NCBI GenBank assembly: GCA_035705985.1
Contig: DASSVP010000108.1
Location: 1-13,524 of the forward strand
DNA length: 13,524 nucleotides
Origin: JACVRW01 sp035705985
Lineage (GTDB): Bacteria; Actinomycetota; Thermoleophilia; Solirubrobacterales; Thermoleophilaceae
Direction of reading: 5' to 3'
Shown: positions 6,492 to 12,928 of the stretch, piece after piece
Numbering within the stretch: position 1 is the first letter of the stretch
How the letters are laid out: each line of letters starts with the position of its first letter
Position numbers and translations under genes: made by a program
The notes under the pieces: generated by a model
Database searches by the model: none
What the model was told of the DNA's origin: nothing
What the model saw: only the letters and a program-made list of their open reading frames with translations

Positions 6492-7336
6492 GTCGTGTTC
6501 CTCCCTACTTCGTTGTTGAGCACTCCGATGCCCTCGACCTCGATCTCCACGGTGTCGCCGGGCGCCAGGAAGATGGGTGGGTCGCGGAATCCGCCCACGC
6601 CCCAGGGCGTTCCGGTGAGGATCAGGTCGCCCGGCTCGAGGGTGCAGGCGTGCGACAGGAAGCTGACGATCTCGGCGACGCCGAAGATCATCTCCGCGGT
6701 CGTCGAGTCCTGCATCGTCTCGCCGTTGACGCGGGCGAGCAGGCGCTTGTCCTGCGGGTCGCCGAACTCGTCGGCTGTGACGACAACGGGACCGACCGGA
6801 CAGAACGTGTCGAGGCTCTTCCCGCGCACCCACTGCTGATCCGAGAACTGGAGGTCGCGGGCGCTGACGTCGTTGGCGGCCGTGTAGCCGAAGACCGCCT
6901 CGAGCGCGTCCGACTCGCTCGCGGCCTTGATCCGGCGGCCGATCACCACCGCCAGCTCGGCCTCCCAGTCCACCTGCTCGGTGAGCCCTGCCGGCCACTC
7001 GATGGCGGAGTCGGGGCCCGTTAGGGACGAGCTGAACTTCGCGAAGATGAGGGGGCGCTCGGGCGGCTCCATCCCGGTTTCACGGCAGTGGTCGTGGTAG
7101 TTGAGGCCCACGCACGCGATCTTCGAGGGCGCGCTCAGCGGCGCGCCGAGCAGGCCGGGCCGGAGCGGCTGAGCCTGCTCCGCATTGGCGGCATCCCGCG
7201 CGCTCTCCCACGCGTCGGGCCCGGCCGCGATCAGCTCTTCGATGGTCGCGATCCCGTCGAGCGAGACCGGGGCGACGCGGTCGCCGTCGACCACCGCGAG
7301 CGGCCGCTCGGCGTCCTTGAGGTGTGCGAATCGCAC
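6488..7336 (-). CDS. Fumarylacetoacetate hydrolase-family protein
   Basis: This is 282 residues from GTG 7336, preceded by a GAAAGG ribosome-binding site with an 8-nt spacer. The N-terminal small domain (1-70) is followed by the FAH catalytic fold. It has the N-Y-x-x-H segment at 79-83, the metal ligands E125, E127 and D156, and K173 in R-G-K-S-L-D. The end holds P-G-D-L-I-L-T-G-T-P-W-G-V-G. The family includes 2-hydroxyhepta-2,4-diene-1,7-dioate isomerase, acylpyruvate hydrolases, oxaloacetate decarboxylases and ureidoglycolate lyase, all divalent-metal enzymes on 2-keto or 2-hydroxy dioic acids. It is the first gene of a five-gene operon divergent from a LysR regulator. A 17-bp palindrome covers its first five codons. 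The exact reaction is not resolvable from the sequence. Confidence 0.93.
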   Translation of the reverse strand: MRFAHLKDAERPLAVVDGDRVAPVSLDGIATIEELIAAGPDAWESARDAANAEQAQPLRPGLLGAPLSAPSKIACVGLNYHDHCRETGMEPPERPLIFAKFSSSLTGPDSAIEWPAGLTEQVDWEAELAVVIGRRIKAASESDALEAVFGYTAANDVSARDLQFSDQQWVRGKSLDTFCPVGPVVVTADEFGDPQDKRLLARVNGETMQDSTTAEMIFGVAEIVSFLSHACTLEPGDLILTGTPWGVGGFRDPPIFLAPGDTVEIEVEGIGVLNNEVGRNTT

Positions 7337-7338
7337 AC
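7322..7338. promoter_or_regulatory. 17-bp perfect palindrome over the first codons of the FAH-family gene
   Basis: Bases 7322-7329 (GTGTGCGA) and 7331-7338 (TCGCACAC) are perfect inverted arms around one base. They cover codons 1-5 plus two bases upstream of the GTG start. As DNA this is a possible operator. As mRNA, a 6-bp stem with a 5-nt loop would put the GUG start in its 5' arm and could limit initiation. In GC-rich DNA an 8-bp dyad is not rare by chance, so the position is the main argument. Confidence 0.35.
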
Positions 7339-7344
7339 TCGAAG

Positions 7345-7350
7345 CCTTTC
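7345..7350 (-). promoter_or_regulatory. Ribosome-binding site of the FAH-family gene
   Basis: GAAAGG on the minus strand stands 8 nt before the GTG at 7336. It supports this start over any internal codon. Confidence 0.55.
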
Positions 7351-7382
7351 TCGCCGGGCCTGCTCGCGCAAGTCTTTGTCCG

Positions 7383-7408
7383 CTATGGCGTCATAGGGGA
7401 TGCCTATG
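7383..7408. promoter_or_regulatory. LysR-type regulator binding region in the divergent gap
   Basis: The gap between the FAH-family gene and the LysR gene (7337-7421) contains CATAGG-N5-CCTATG at 7392-7408. It is a perfect 6-bp dyad in which T7394 and A7406 make the T-N11-A core typical of LysR-type boxes. A third half-site, CTATG, at 7383-7387 forms a second dyad (CTATG-N4-CATAG) with the left arm. LysR-type proteins commonly bind a main recognition site plus a shifted activation site between divergent genes. The box ends 13 bp before the regulator start, consistent with autorepression, and the third half-site lies towards the catabolic operon. I cannot place -35/-10 elements with confidence. 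Confidence 0.65.
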
Positions 7409-7421
7409 GAAAACTGCGCGC

Positions 7422-8330
7422 GTGCCCGCAAGCAGCTATCGACGGATGGCGTACTGGCTCGCCGTCGTGGAGGAGGGCTCGTTCACGCGCGCCGCGCTCC
7501 GGATGCACGTCTCGCAGCCCTCGCTATCGCAGCAGGTCAGGGCGCTCGAGAAGGAGGTCGGCGGCGAGCTGCTCGAGCGACTGCCGCGTTCCGTGCGCCT
7601 GACGGCGGCGGGCAAGGCGTTCCTGCCGCACGCTCAGATCGCGGTGCGCGCGGCCGAGCGGGCGCAGCAGGCCGCGCGCTCGGCGCTCGAGCTGGAGACC
7701 GGCGAGCTCGAGATCAGCACCGTCCGCTCGATCGCGGCCGGGATCCTCCCGGAGCTCGTGCAGTCCTGGCGCCAGCGGCAGCCCGGGACGTTCGTGCGAC
7801 TGCACGAGTTCACGCACCGCTCGCTGGCCGAGGACTCCGTACGCGGCGGTGTCGGCGACCTCGGTATCGGACCGCCGCCCATCGACTGGGCGGGCCCTGT
7901 TCGCCGGCTCGGCTGGGAGGAGTTCCTCGTCGTGATCTCGCCGGAGGACGCGTGCGCGTCGCGCCGCAGCGTGCGGCTGGTGGAGCTGGGGGACCGCGAT
8001 TGGGTCATGTTCGAGCCCGGCAACGGCCTCCACGACCTCATCGTGAGCGCGTGCGCGTCGGCGGGCTTCACGCCGCGCCATTCGGTGCTGACCTCGCAGG
8101 TCGAGACGGCGGCTCGCCTGGCCGCGGCCGGCGCCGGGCCGACGCTCGTGCCCGAGAACGTGATCCCGGACGGCCTCGAGGGCGCCTTCCTGCGAGTGGA
8201 CCCGCCGCTCGGGCGGGAGGTCACGGTCTACGCCCGCGAGCAGTGGAGTCCGCTGGGCGGCGCCTTCGTGGAGCTGATGCGCGAACGCCGCTGGCCGAAG
8301 CCGCCCAGCGGGGCGCTGGTGGTGCCGTAG
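7422..8330 (+). CDS. LysR-type transcriptional regulator
   Basis: This protein has 302 residues from GTG 7422. That start is preferred over ATG 7446, because the preceding residues (Y-R-R-M-A-Y-W-L-A-V) align with the conserved L-R-x-L-R-Y-F-V-A-V opening of the family, and the ATG would remove part of it. A GGA-rich stretch lies upstream. The winged helix-turn-helix is at about 18-60 (E-E-G-S-F-T-R-A-A-L, then S-Q-P-S-L-S-Q-Q-V-R-A-L-E). It is followed by the linker helix and a periplasmic-binding-like effector domain from about 95 on. It is divergent from the FAH/M24/dehydrogenase operon across an 85-bp gap with a matching box, so it is the likely regulator of that operon. The effector is probably a pathway intermediate (inference). 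Confidence 0.95.
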   Translation: MPASSYRRMAYWLAVVEEGSFTRAALRMHVSQPSLSQQVRALEKEVGGELLERLPRSVRLTAAGKAFLPHAQIAVRAAERAQQAARSALELETGELEISTVRSIAAGILPELVQSWRQRQPGTFVRLHEFTHRSLAEDSVRGGVGDLGIGPPPIDWAGPVRRLGWEEFLVVISPEDACASRRSVRLVELGDRDWVMFEPGNGLHDLIVSACASAGFTPRHSVLTSQVETAARLAAAGAGPTLVPENVIPDGLEGAFLRVDPPLGREVTVYAREQWSPLGGAFVELMRERRWPKPPSGALVVP

Positions 8331-8339
8331 AATCTCGGT

Positions 8340-8651
8340 ATGGCGATCCGCCTCCACCGCTGCTCGGGCACGTTCGTCAAGCTCTCCGGGCATCCGTGCT
8401 GGAGGGTGCAGAAGGCGCTGGACGACGCCGGCATCGACTACGAGCTCGTCAAGGGACCGGTCCGGCCGTCGAAGCGCGACGAGGTCCAGCGGCTCAGCGG
8501 CCAGCGCAAGTACCCGGTGATCGAGTTCGAGGACGGGTCGGCCTACCGGGAGGAGTCGAGCGACATGGCCGCGACGATCGCCGCCGGTCGCCTCGACGAG
8601 AAGCGGGCCGAACCGCGCGATTCCCCGGGCGGCGCTCCGGGAATGACCTGA
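8340..8651 (+). CDS. Small glutaredoxin/GST N-terminal-domain protein
   Basis: A 103-residue protein with a thioredoxin-like fold. A cysteine follows the first strand (C20 in G-H-P-C-W-R-V), a helix comes next, then the cis-proline segment K-Y-P-V-I-E (P59) and a D-G-S-A-Y-R-E-E-S stretch like the glutathione-binding part of GST N-terminal domains. There is only one cysteine at the active position (C-W-R-V, no C-x-x-C). It would therefore be a monothiol type or a GST-like binder, not a dithiol reductase. The last 20 residues (P-R-D-S-P-G-G-A-P-G) look disordered. It starts 9 nt after the LysR stop and ends 2 nt before the next ATG, so all three genes may be co-transcribed. Its role is unknown. 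Confidence 0.8.
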   Translation: MAIRLHRCSGTFVKLSGHPCWRVQKALDDAGIDYELVKGPVRPSKRDEVQRLSGQRKYPVIEFEDGSAYREESSDMAATIAAGRLDEKRAEPRDSPGGAPGMT

Positions 8652-8653
8652 CC

Positions 8654-8836
8654 ATGGCACGAACGACACCTGACGAGGACCGCGTACGCGGGGCGGGCGA
8701 CAAGGCGAAGGGCAGGATCAAGGAGGCGGGTGGCGCCCTGAGCGGCGACAGCTCGCTCAAGGCCGAGGGCCGCGGCGACCAGGCCAAGGGGACGATGAAG
8801 GAGAAGAAGGGCCTGCTGCGCAAGCTCTTCCGCTAA
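8654..8836 (+). CDS. CsbD-family small stress protein
   Basis: This 60-residue protein is very rich in Lys, Gly, Asp and Glu. It has the typical CsbD pattern: D-K-A-K-G-R-I-K-E-A-G-G at about 16-27, followed by a second copy-like segment (G-D-Q-A-K-G-T-M-K-E) at 41-50. CsbD proteins are general-stress proteins of unknown mechanism; they are hydrophilic and probably largely unstructured when free. The ATG at 8654 follows the previous stop by 2 nt. The stop faces the stop of the LLM oxidoreductase gene with 4 nt between, a tight convergent arrangement. Confidence 0.9.
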   Translation: MARTTPDEDRVRGAGDKAKGRIKEAGGALSGDSSLKAEGRGDQAKGTMKEKKGLLRKLFR

Positions 8837-8840
8837 CGGG

Positions 8841-9797
8841 CTACGCCCTGACGGCGCCCTTCAACGCGGGCGCCACCTCTTTCGCGACGAGCTCAATCGT
8901 CCGGTCGTCCACCGGCGCCAGCTGGCCGAGCAGGAAGTCCCCCACGCCGAGCTCGGCGTAGGGGCGGAGCTGCTCGGCGCACTGCTCCGGCGTGCCCACG
9001 ACCATCATCTTCTGGAGCCGCTCCGGCAGCGGGTCGCCGTACAGCGCGGCCGCCCGCTCGCGCGCGATTCGCTCGTCGTCGTCGAGAAGCGCGCGGAACG
9101 TGAGCGACTTCCTCACGTCGCCGCTGTCACGCCCGACGTCGTCGCAGTGGCCGCCGAGCACATCGAGCAGGTGCCGGTAGTGATCGAGGTCCCCGTAGAA
9201 CGTGTTCCAGATGTCGCCGTGCTCGGCCACGATCCGCAGCGTGCGGCGCTCGCCGGAGCCGCCGATCACGAGTGGTAGGTGCTCCTGCACCGGCTTCGGC
9301 TCGAGCCGCGCGTCCTTCAACTGGAAGTGCTTGCCCTCGAACGTCGTCGTCTCCTGCGTCCACAGGCTCCGCATGATCCGGCACGCCTCGTCCAGCATGT
9401 CCATGCGTACGCCGATCCGGGGGAACGGGATGCCGTACTGGTCGTGCTCGAGCTCGAACCACGCCGCCCCCATCCCGAGCTCGAGCCGGCCACCCGACAC
9501 GTGGTCGATGGTCGCCGCCATGTTCGCCACGACCGCCGGGTGCCGGTACGTCACGCCCAGCACGAGCATGCCGCAGCGCACGCGACTCGTGTGCGCCGCC
9601 ATCGCCGACAGCAGCGTCAGACCCTCGAACTGAGGGCCGGCCGGGTCGCTGTGGATGGGGTAGAAGTGGTCGAAGTCCGAGACCCAGTCGTAGCCGAGCT
9701 CCTCCGCGCGCAGCCAGAGCCCGCGGTAATCGTCGTAGCTGGTGTTCTGCGGGCCGGAATGGATGCCGAAGCGGATCGCCTCGCCGAACACCTGCAC
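8841..9797 (-). CDS. LLM-class (luciferase-like) oxidoreductase, probably F420-dependent
   Basis: The protein is 318 residues if started at GTG 9797. TTG 9803, which would overlap the upstream stop as TTGA, and GTG 9791 are alternatives. The frame runs on to 11090, but that is shadow. It shows the bacterial luciferase TIM-barrel pattern: I-R-F-G-I-H at the start, D-F-D-H-F at 41-45, R-V-R-C-G-M-L-V near 72-79, H-P-A-V-V-A at 86-91, and the G-G-R-L-E-L-G-M-G-A-A-W loop at 102-113. A middle segment P-L-V-I-G-G-S-G-E at 175-183 is also present. These features fit F420-dependent LLM enzymes common in Actinobacteria; FMN use cannot be excluded. The substrate is unknown. It is the second gene of an operon with the AhpD-like protein. 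Confidence 0.9.
   Translation of the reverse strand: MQVFGEAIRFGIHSGPQNTSYDDYRGLWLRAEELGYDWVSDFDHFYPIHSDPAGPQFEGLTLLSAMAAHTSRVRCGMLVLGVTYRHPAVVANMAATIDHVSGGRLELGMGAAWFELEHDQYGIPFPRIGVRMDMLDEACRIMRSLWTQETTTFEGKHFQLKDARLEPKPVQEHLPLVIGGSGERRTLRIVAEHGDIWNTFYGDLDHYRHLLDVLGGHCDDVGRDSGDVRKSLTFRALLDDDERIARERAAALYGDPLPERLQKMMVVGTPEQCAEQLRPYAELGVGDFLLGQLAPVDDRTIELVAKEVAPALKGAVRA
8853..8874 (+). terminator. Possible hairpin after the CsbD gene (weak)
   Basis: GGCGCCC at 8853-8859 pairs with GGGCGCC at 8868-8874 around an 8-nt loop, 17 nt after the CsbD stop. It lies inside the 3' end of the oppositely oriented oxidoreductase gene. There is no real T-run after it (ACCTCTTTC), so it is at most a weak or Rho-assisted stop. 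It may be a coding accident. Confidence 0.25.
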
Positions 9798-9799
9798 GG

Positions 9800-10387
9800 T
9801 CAAGCCTGCGCCAGCTCGTGGCCCGGCGCCATCGCGGCGTTCGTGCCCGGCATGACCTGGTGGTGGCCGATGTTGAGCAGCCTCAGCCATGACTGCTGGC
9901 CGAGCGTGAGCCCGATCATGCAGCCGAGCTCGACGAGCTCCGCCTCGTTGAAATGCTGGTAGAGGCGGTCCCACAGCGCGTCGTCGGCGTTGCCGGTCCA
10001 GACGATCGCCTCGGCGTAAGCGAGTGCCGCCTTCTCGCGGTCCGTGTACGTCTCCGAGGACTCGAAGTTGAGGAGCTCGTCGTACTTGCCCTCGACGAGG
10101 CCACCCTCGCGGCCCTTCTCCGAGCGCTGGTTGCCGCAGTACTCGCACTTGACGCTGCGTGAGACGTACACGCGGCAGAGCTCCTTGAGCGGGTGATCCA
10201 CGATGCCCTCCCGGAACAGGTCCTTCCAGGAGTTTGCGAAGAACCAGAAGGCCGCGGGCACGTGCGCGCGAACCGCCGAGCTCTCGGGCCGCGGCGTCCC
10301 CTCCCGGGCGCAGCGGTCCATCTCGGCCTGCATGTCCGGCGTCATCTCCTCGTACGGGATGTAGCTGATGCGCTGCGGTGTGTCCAT
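9800..10387 (-). CDS. AhpD-like/carboxymuconolactone decarboxylase-family protein
   Basis: A 195-residue all-alpha protein of the AhpD/CMD fold. The core motif is C81-E-Y-C84 (S-V-K-C-E-Y-C-G-N-Q), matching the E-x-x-C-x-x-C-type redox site. The histidine usually found three or four residues later is not present (G-N-Q-R instead). W130 and the I-G-L-T-L-G-Q-Q stretch at 158-165 follow. Such proteins are annotated as peroxidase-related or CMD-like; AhpD itself reduces peroxiredoxin adducts. The start ATG 10387 has a strong AGGAGG site 8 nt upstream. It is co-transcribed with the LLM oxidoreductase and divergent from the metallophosphoesterase gene. Whether it is a redox enzyme or a partner of the oxidoreductase is not clear. 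Confidence 0.85.
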   Translation of the reverse strand: MDTPQRISYIPYEEMTPDMQAEMDRCAREGTPRPESSAVRAHVPAAFWFFANSWKDLFREGIVDHPLKELCRVYVSRSVKCEYCGNQRSEKGREGGLVEGKYDELLNFESSETYTDREKAALAYAEAIVWTGNADDALWDRLYQHFNEAELVELGCMIGLTLGQQSWLRLLNIGHHQVMPGTNAAMAPGHELAQA

Positions 10388-10395
10388 GGGTCGCT

Positions 10396-10401
10396 CCTCC
10401 T
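10396..10401 (-). promoter_or_regulatory. Strong Shine-Dalgarno of the AhpD-like gene
   Basis: AGGAGG on the minus strand, 8 nt before ATG 10387. It fixes the start of the two-gene operon. Confidence 0.8.
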
Positions 10402-10424
10402 CTAGGTCCTAGCGAACTAGGTTC
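10402..10424. promoter_or_regulatory. Candidate operator with three CTAGG half-sites between divergent genes
   Basis: Within the 43-bp gap (10388-10430) lie CTAGG (10402-10406), its inverse CCTAG (10408-10412) and CTAGG again (10417-10421). These give dyads CTAGG-N1-CCTAG and CCTAG-N4-CTAGG. An overlapping GAAC-TAG-GTTC dyad is at 10414-10424. CTAG is generally scarce in bacterial DNA, so three copies in 20 bp in a divergent gap suggest a repressor site for both directions. No regulator gene is adjacent. Confidence 0.5.
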
Positions 10425-10430
10425 CCAGAA

Positions 10431-11264
10431 ATGCGGGTAGCCCCACGTCTTCTTGGAGCAGCCGGCGCCGCCGCGGCGTACCGCGCGCTGTGGTGGGAGC
10501 CGCGGCACGTGCGGCTGACCCGGCGCGCGGTCGCGCTCCGCCGCTGGCCGGAGCACCTGGACAGCCTGCGCGTGGCCGTGATCGCCGACCTGCACACCGG
10601 CGCGCCGCACGTATCGCTGGCGAAGGTAAGCCGGGTCGTGCAGCGGGTGAACGCCGAGGGCCCGGACCTCGTCGCCCTGCTCGGGGACTACGTCGACACG
10701 CGGGTCGCCGGCGCGACCCCGGTAGCCCCGGTCGCGGTGGCCGCCGCGTTGGGCGGGCTGCGGGCGCCGCTCGGCGTCGCGGCGGTGCTCGGCAACCACG
10801 ACTGGGCGGAGGGCGGGCGGGAGATCGCGTCCGCCCTGAGTGGGGCGGGCATCGCCGTGCTCGAGAACGGGGCCGTGTCGGCCGGTCGCGGGCTCTGGGT
10901 GGCCGGCGTGGCGGACGCGGGCGTGCGCGACCCCGACCTGGACGCCGCCCTCGCCGCCCCGCCGGCCGATGCGCCCGTGGTGCTCCTGAGCCACAATCCG
11001 GACATCTTCAAGCGGGTGCCGGAGCGGGTCTCGCTGACACTGTCCGGCCATACGCACGGTGCGCAGGTCGACCTGCCGGTGGTGCGCCACAGGCTCACGC
11101 CGTCCCGGTTCGGGGCGCGCTACGCCGGTGGCGTCTTCGAGGAGCGCGACAGGGTGCTGTTCGTCTCGCGCGGCATCGGGACAAGCCGGCTGCCCGTGCG
11201 GTTCCTCGCTCCGCCGGAGGTGGCGCTGCTCGAGCTCAGGAGTCGCGGCGGCGGACGAAGGTGA
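10431..11264 (+). CDS. Metallophosphoesterase (calcineurin-like, YkuE/YaeI type)
   Basis: This 277-residue protein has a complete dinuclear metallophosphoesterase motif set. D53 and H55 lie in I-A-D-L-H, G85-D86 in L-G-D-Y-V-D, and N122-H123 in G-N-H-D-W. H188 lies in S-H-N-P-D, and H207 and H209 in G-H-T-H-G-A-Q. The short hydrophobic N-terminus (L-L-G-A-A-G-A-A-A-A) followed by a Trp-Trp pair suggests a membrane-anchored or membrane-associated form, as in the YkuE/YaeI branch, which acts on phospholipid-like or UDP-sugar-lipid pyrophosphates. ATG 10431 has no clear Shine-Dalgarno and stands only 7 nt after the candidate operator, so a very short or absent leader is possible. Its last 29 nt overlap, tail to tail, the O-methyltransferase gene. 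The substrate is unknown. Confidence 0.92.
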   Translation: MRVAPRLLGAAGAAAAYRALWWEPRHVRLTRRAVALRRWPEHLDSLRVAVIADLHTGAPHVSLAKVSRVVQRVNAEGPDLVALLGDYVDTRVAGATPVAPVAVAAALGGLRAPLGVAAVLGNHDWAEGGREIASALSGAGIAVLENGAVSAGRGLWVAGVADAGVRDPDLDAALAAPPADAPVVLLSHNPDIFKRVPERVSLTLSGHTHGAQVDLPVVRHRLTPSRFGARYAGGVFEERDRVLFVSRGIGTSRLPVRFLAPPEVALLELRSRGGGRR

Positions 11265-11886
11265 GCCCGTCGGCGACGAGCACCATCACGCTGTCGACGC
11301 GCTCATCGGCGGTCACCCGCTCGTTCAGCGCGTCCATCGTCCGCTCGCGGTCGTCCTCGGGGTCGGTGACCGCGCCGCCGAGCAGGACGTTGTCGATGAG
11401 GAGCAGCCCCCCGGGGGCGAGGCGCGGAACGATCTCCTCGTAGTAATCGGGATAGCCGGGCTTGTCCGCGTCGAGGAAGACATAGTCGAACGTCGGCGCC
11501 GCGTGGATCGCGCGCAGCGACTCCAGCGCCGGCCCCACGACGATCTCCACGCGGTCGGCGACGCCGGCGTCCTCGATGTTGCGGCGGGCGATCGCCGCGT
11601 ACTCCTCGTCGAGCTCGAGGCATGTGAGCCGGCCGCCGTCGGCGAGCCCGCGCGCGATCGAGATCGCGCCGTAGCCGGTGAACGTCCCGACCTCGAGCGC
11701 TCGCCGAGCGCCGACCAGCCGCGCGAGCATCGTCAGGAGCGCCGCCTCGTCGGGCGTCGTCTGCATGACGGCTCGCGGCATGTCGGCCGTCTCGCGCGCC
11801 ACGCGCGCGAGCACCTCGTCCTGCCGGGAATGGCGCTCGAGGTAGTCGACGACCTCCTGGGTGACCTCGGTCTTGATCAGCGCCAT
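11236..11886 (-). CDS. SAM-dependent O-methyltransferase (family 3, caffeoyl-CoA OMT-like)
   Basis: The protein is 216 residues from ATG 11886, the usual size for the family. A longer frame back to 12009 would enter the alpha/beta hydrolase gene and adds nothing family-like. The SAM loop is E-V-G-T-F-T-G-Y-G at 65-73. E91 (C-L-E-L-D) is the likely ribose-binding acid, and the metal-binding part is D139 in F-L-D-A-D-K with D165 and N166 in I-D-N-V-L. Homologues methylate a catechol-type hydroxyl using Mg2+ or Ca2+. There is no strong Shine-Dalgarno before this ATG. It lies 68 nt downstream of the hydrolase on the same strand and may be co-transcribed. The natural acceptor is unknown. Confidence 0.92.
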   Translation of the reverse strand: MALIKTEVTQEVVDYLERHSRQDEVLARVARETADMPRAVMQTTPDEAALLTMLARLVGARRALEVGTFTGYGAISIARGLADGGRLTCLELDEEYAAIARRNIEDAGVADRVEIVVGPALESLRAIHAAPTFDYVFLDADKPGYPDYYEEIVPRLAPGGLLLIDNVLLGGAVTDPEDDRERTMDALNERVTADERVDSVMVLVADGLTFVRRRDS

Positions 11887-11954
11887 CGCGAACGCAGCAT
11901 AGACCGCGCTCGTGGGCTGGAGAAACGACGCCCGTTCGGTCTCCGTGGACGCGC

Positions 11955-12812
11955 TCACTGTCGCCGCGGCCCTGCACTGGTGTGTTGGACGATCGCGCGC
12001 GAAATACACTCCCAGTCGGCTCGATCGACGCCGTGCCCGGCACCGTCGAGGCGCAGCAGCCCGGCGTCGCGGATCTCCTGCGCCAGCGCCTCCCCGTGCG
12101 CGATCGGGAAGATCGGATCCGCGGTGCCGTGCATGACCAGGGTGGGCGCGCGGATCGAAGACAGGGGACCGCGTTGCCCGCCCCCGTCCGGGATGGAGTC
12201 ATGGTTCTGCAGGGCGGCGAAGTTGCGCGCCCGCTCGACATCGCGGCGAACGAGCTCTCGAACGGACGCCTCGTCGAACCGCCGCCGGCCAGCGGCCAGC
12301 ACGCGCGCGTAGGCGACCAGGTAGGCGATCACGGAGTCCGCGTCCGACCAGTCGATCTGAGCGCTCGAGACGAATCGCCGGAACGCGTCGGTCGGCGCGG
12401 GCAGCTCGCCGTCAACCGGGACGGCGGGCGAGGTGCTGATGAGGACGAGCGAGGCGACGCGATCGGGGAAGTCGAGCGCGACAAGCTGCGCAAACGCCCC
12501 GCCTGCTGAGACGCCTACCAGGTGCGCGGCGGGGACCCCGAAGGCGTCGAGCACTCCCACGGCGTCCGCGATCAGATCGTCCCCGGTGTACTCAGGGCGG
12601 CCCGGCTCGTAGGTGATCGAGCGGCCCGTGTCGCGGTGGTCGTAGCGGATCAGAAACCGCCCGGCATCGGCGAGCATCCGGCAGAAGCCGTCCTCCCACC
12701 AAAGCATCGAGGCGCCGATGCCCATGATGAGCAGGATCGGTGGATCGGCCGCGTCGCCGAAGGCTTCCGCGCACAGCTCGACGTCATTGACCGTGATCAT
12801 TCGCTCAGACAC
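11955..12812 (-). CDS. Alpha/beta hydrolase (aclacinomycin methylesterase RdmC-like)
   Basis: A 285-residue serine hydrolase. The start is taken at GTG 12812 because GGGAG precedes it closely; TTG 12830 and ATG 12800 are alternatives. The catalytic triad is S102 (G-V-S-A-G-G), D232 (G-T-A-D-P) and H260 (G-A-G-H). The oxyanion region is I-M-G-I-G-A at 29-34. The Y-D-H-R-D-T-G-R-S segment at 57-65 is typical of the RdmC/TAP-type esterase group seen in Actinobacteria. It probably hydrolyses an ester of a small molecule in the cytoplasm, as no signal peptide is visible. It is divergent from the DHFR-domain gene across 150 nt and upstream of the O-methyltransferase. Confidence 0.92.
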   Translation of the reverse strand: MSERMITVNDVELCAEAFGDAADPPILLIMGIGASMLWWEDGFCRMLADAGRFLIRYDHRDTGRSITYEPGRPEYTGDDLIADAVGVLDAFGVPAAHLVGVSAGGAFAQLVALDFPDRVASLVLISTSPAVPVDGELPAPTDAFRRFVSSAQIDWSDADSVIAYLVAYARVLAAGRRRFDEASVRELVRRDVERARNFAALQNHDSIPDGGGQRGPLSSIRAPTLVMHGTADPIFPIAHGEALAQEIRDAGLLRLDGAGHGVDRADWECISRAIVQHTSAGPRRQ

Positions 12813-12928
12813 GCCGCTCCCAGCCGCCAACCCCGATGTTCCGACGAACAGGAGGCGGTATGTCTAATGGTGATCTGCCCGATCAGTTTTCCGGCGCGGG
12901 TGTGTCAATAGGCATTGAGAGAGAACCC

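Noticed and set aside
7185..7421. Upstream extension of the LysR frame
   Set aside because: It crosses the divergent control region and the FAH-family gene, whereas the family length and start fit GTG 7422.
9804..11090. N-terminal extension of the LLM oxidoreductase frame
   Set aside because: It lies opposite the phosphoesterase and within the AhpD-like gene and has no domain of its own.
11887..11954. Promoter for the O-methyltransferase gene (TATGCT 18 nt before its ATG)
   Set aside because: The -35 partner is poor and the gap is short, so co-transcription with the hydrolase is equally likely.
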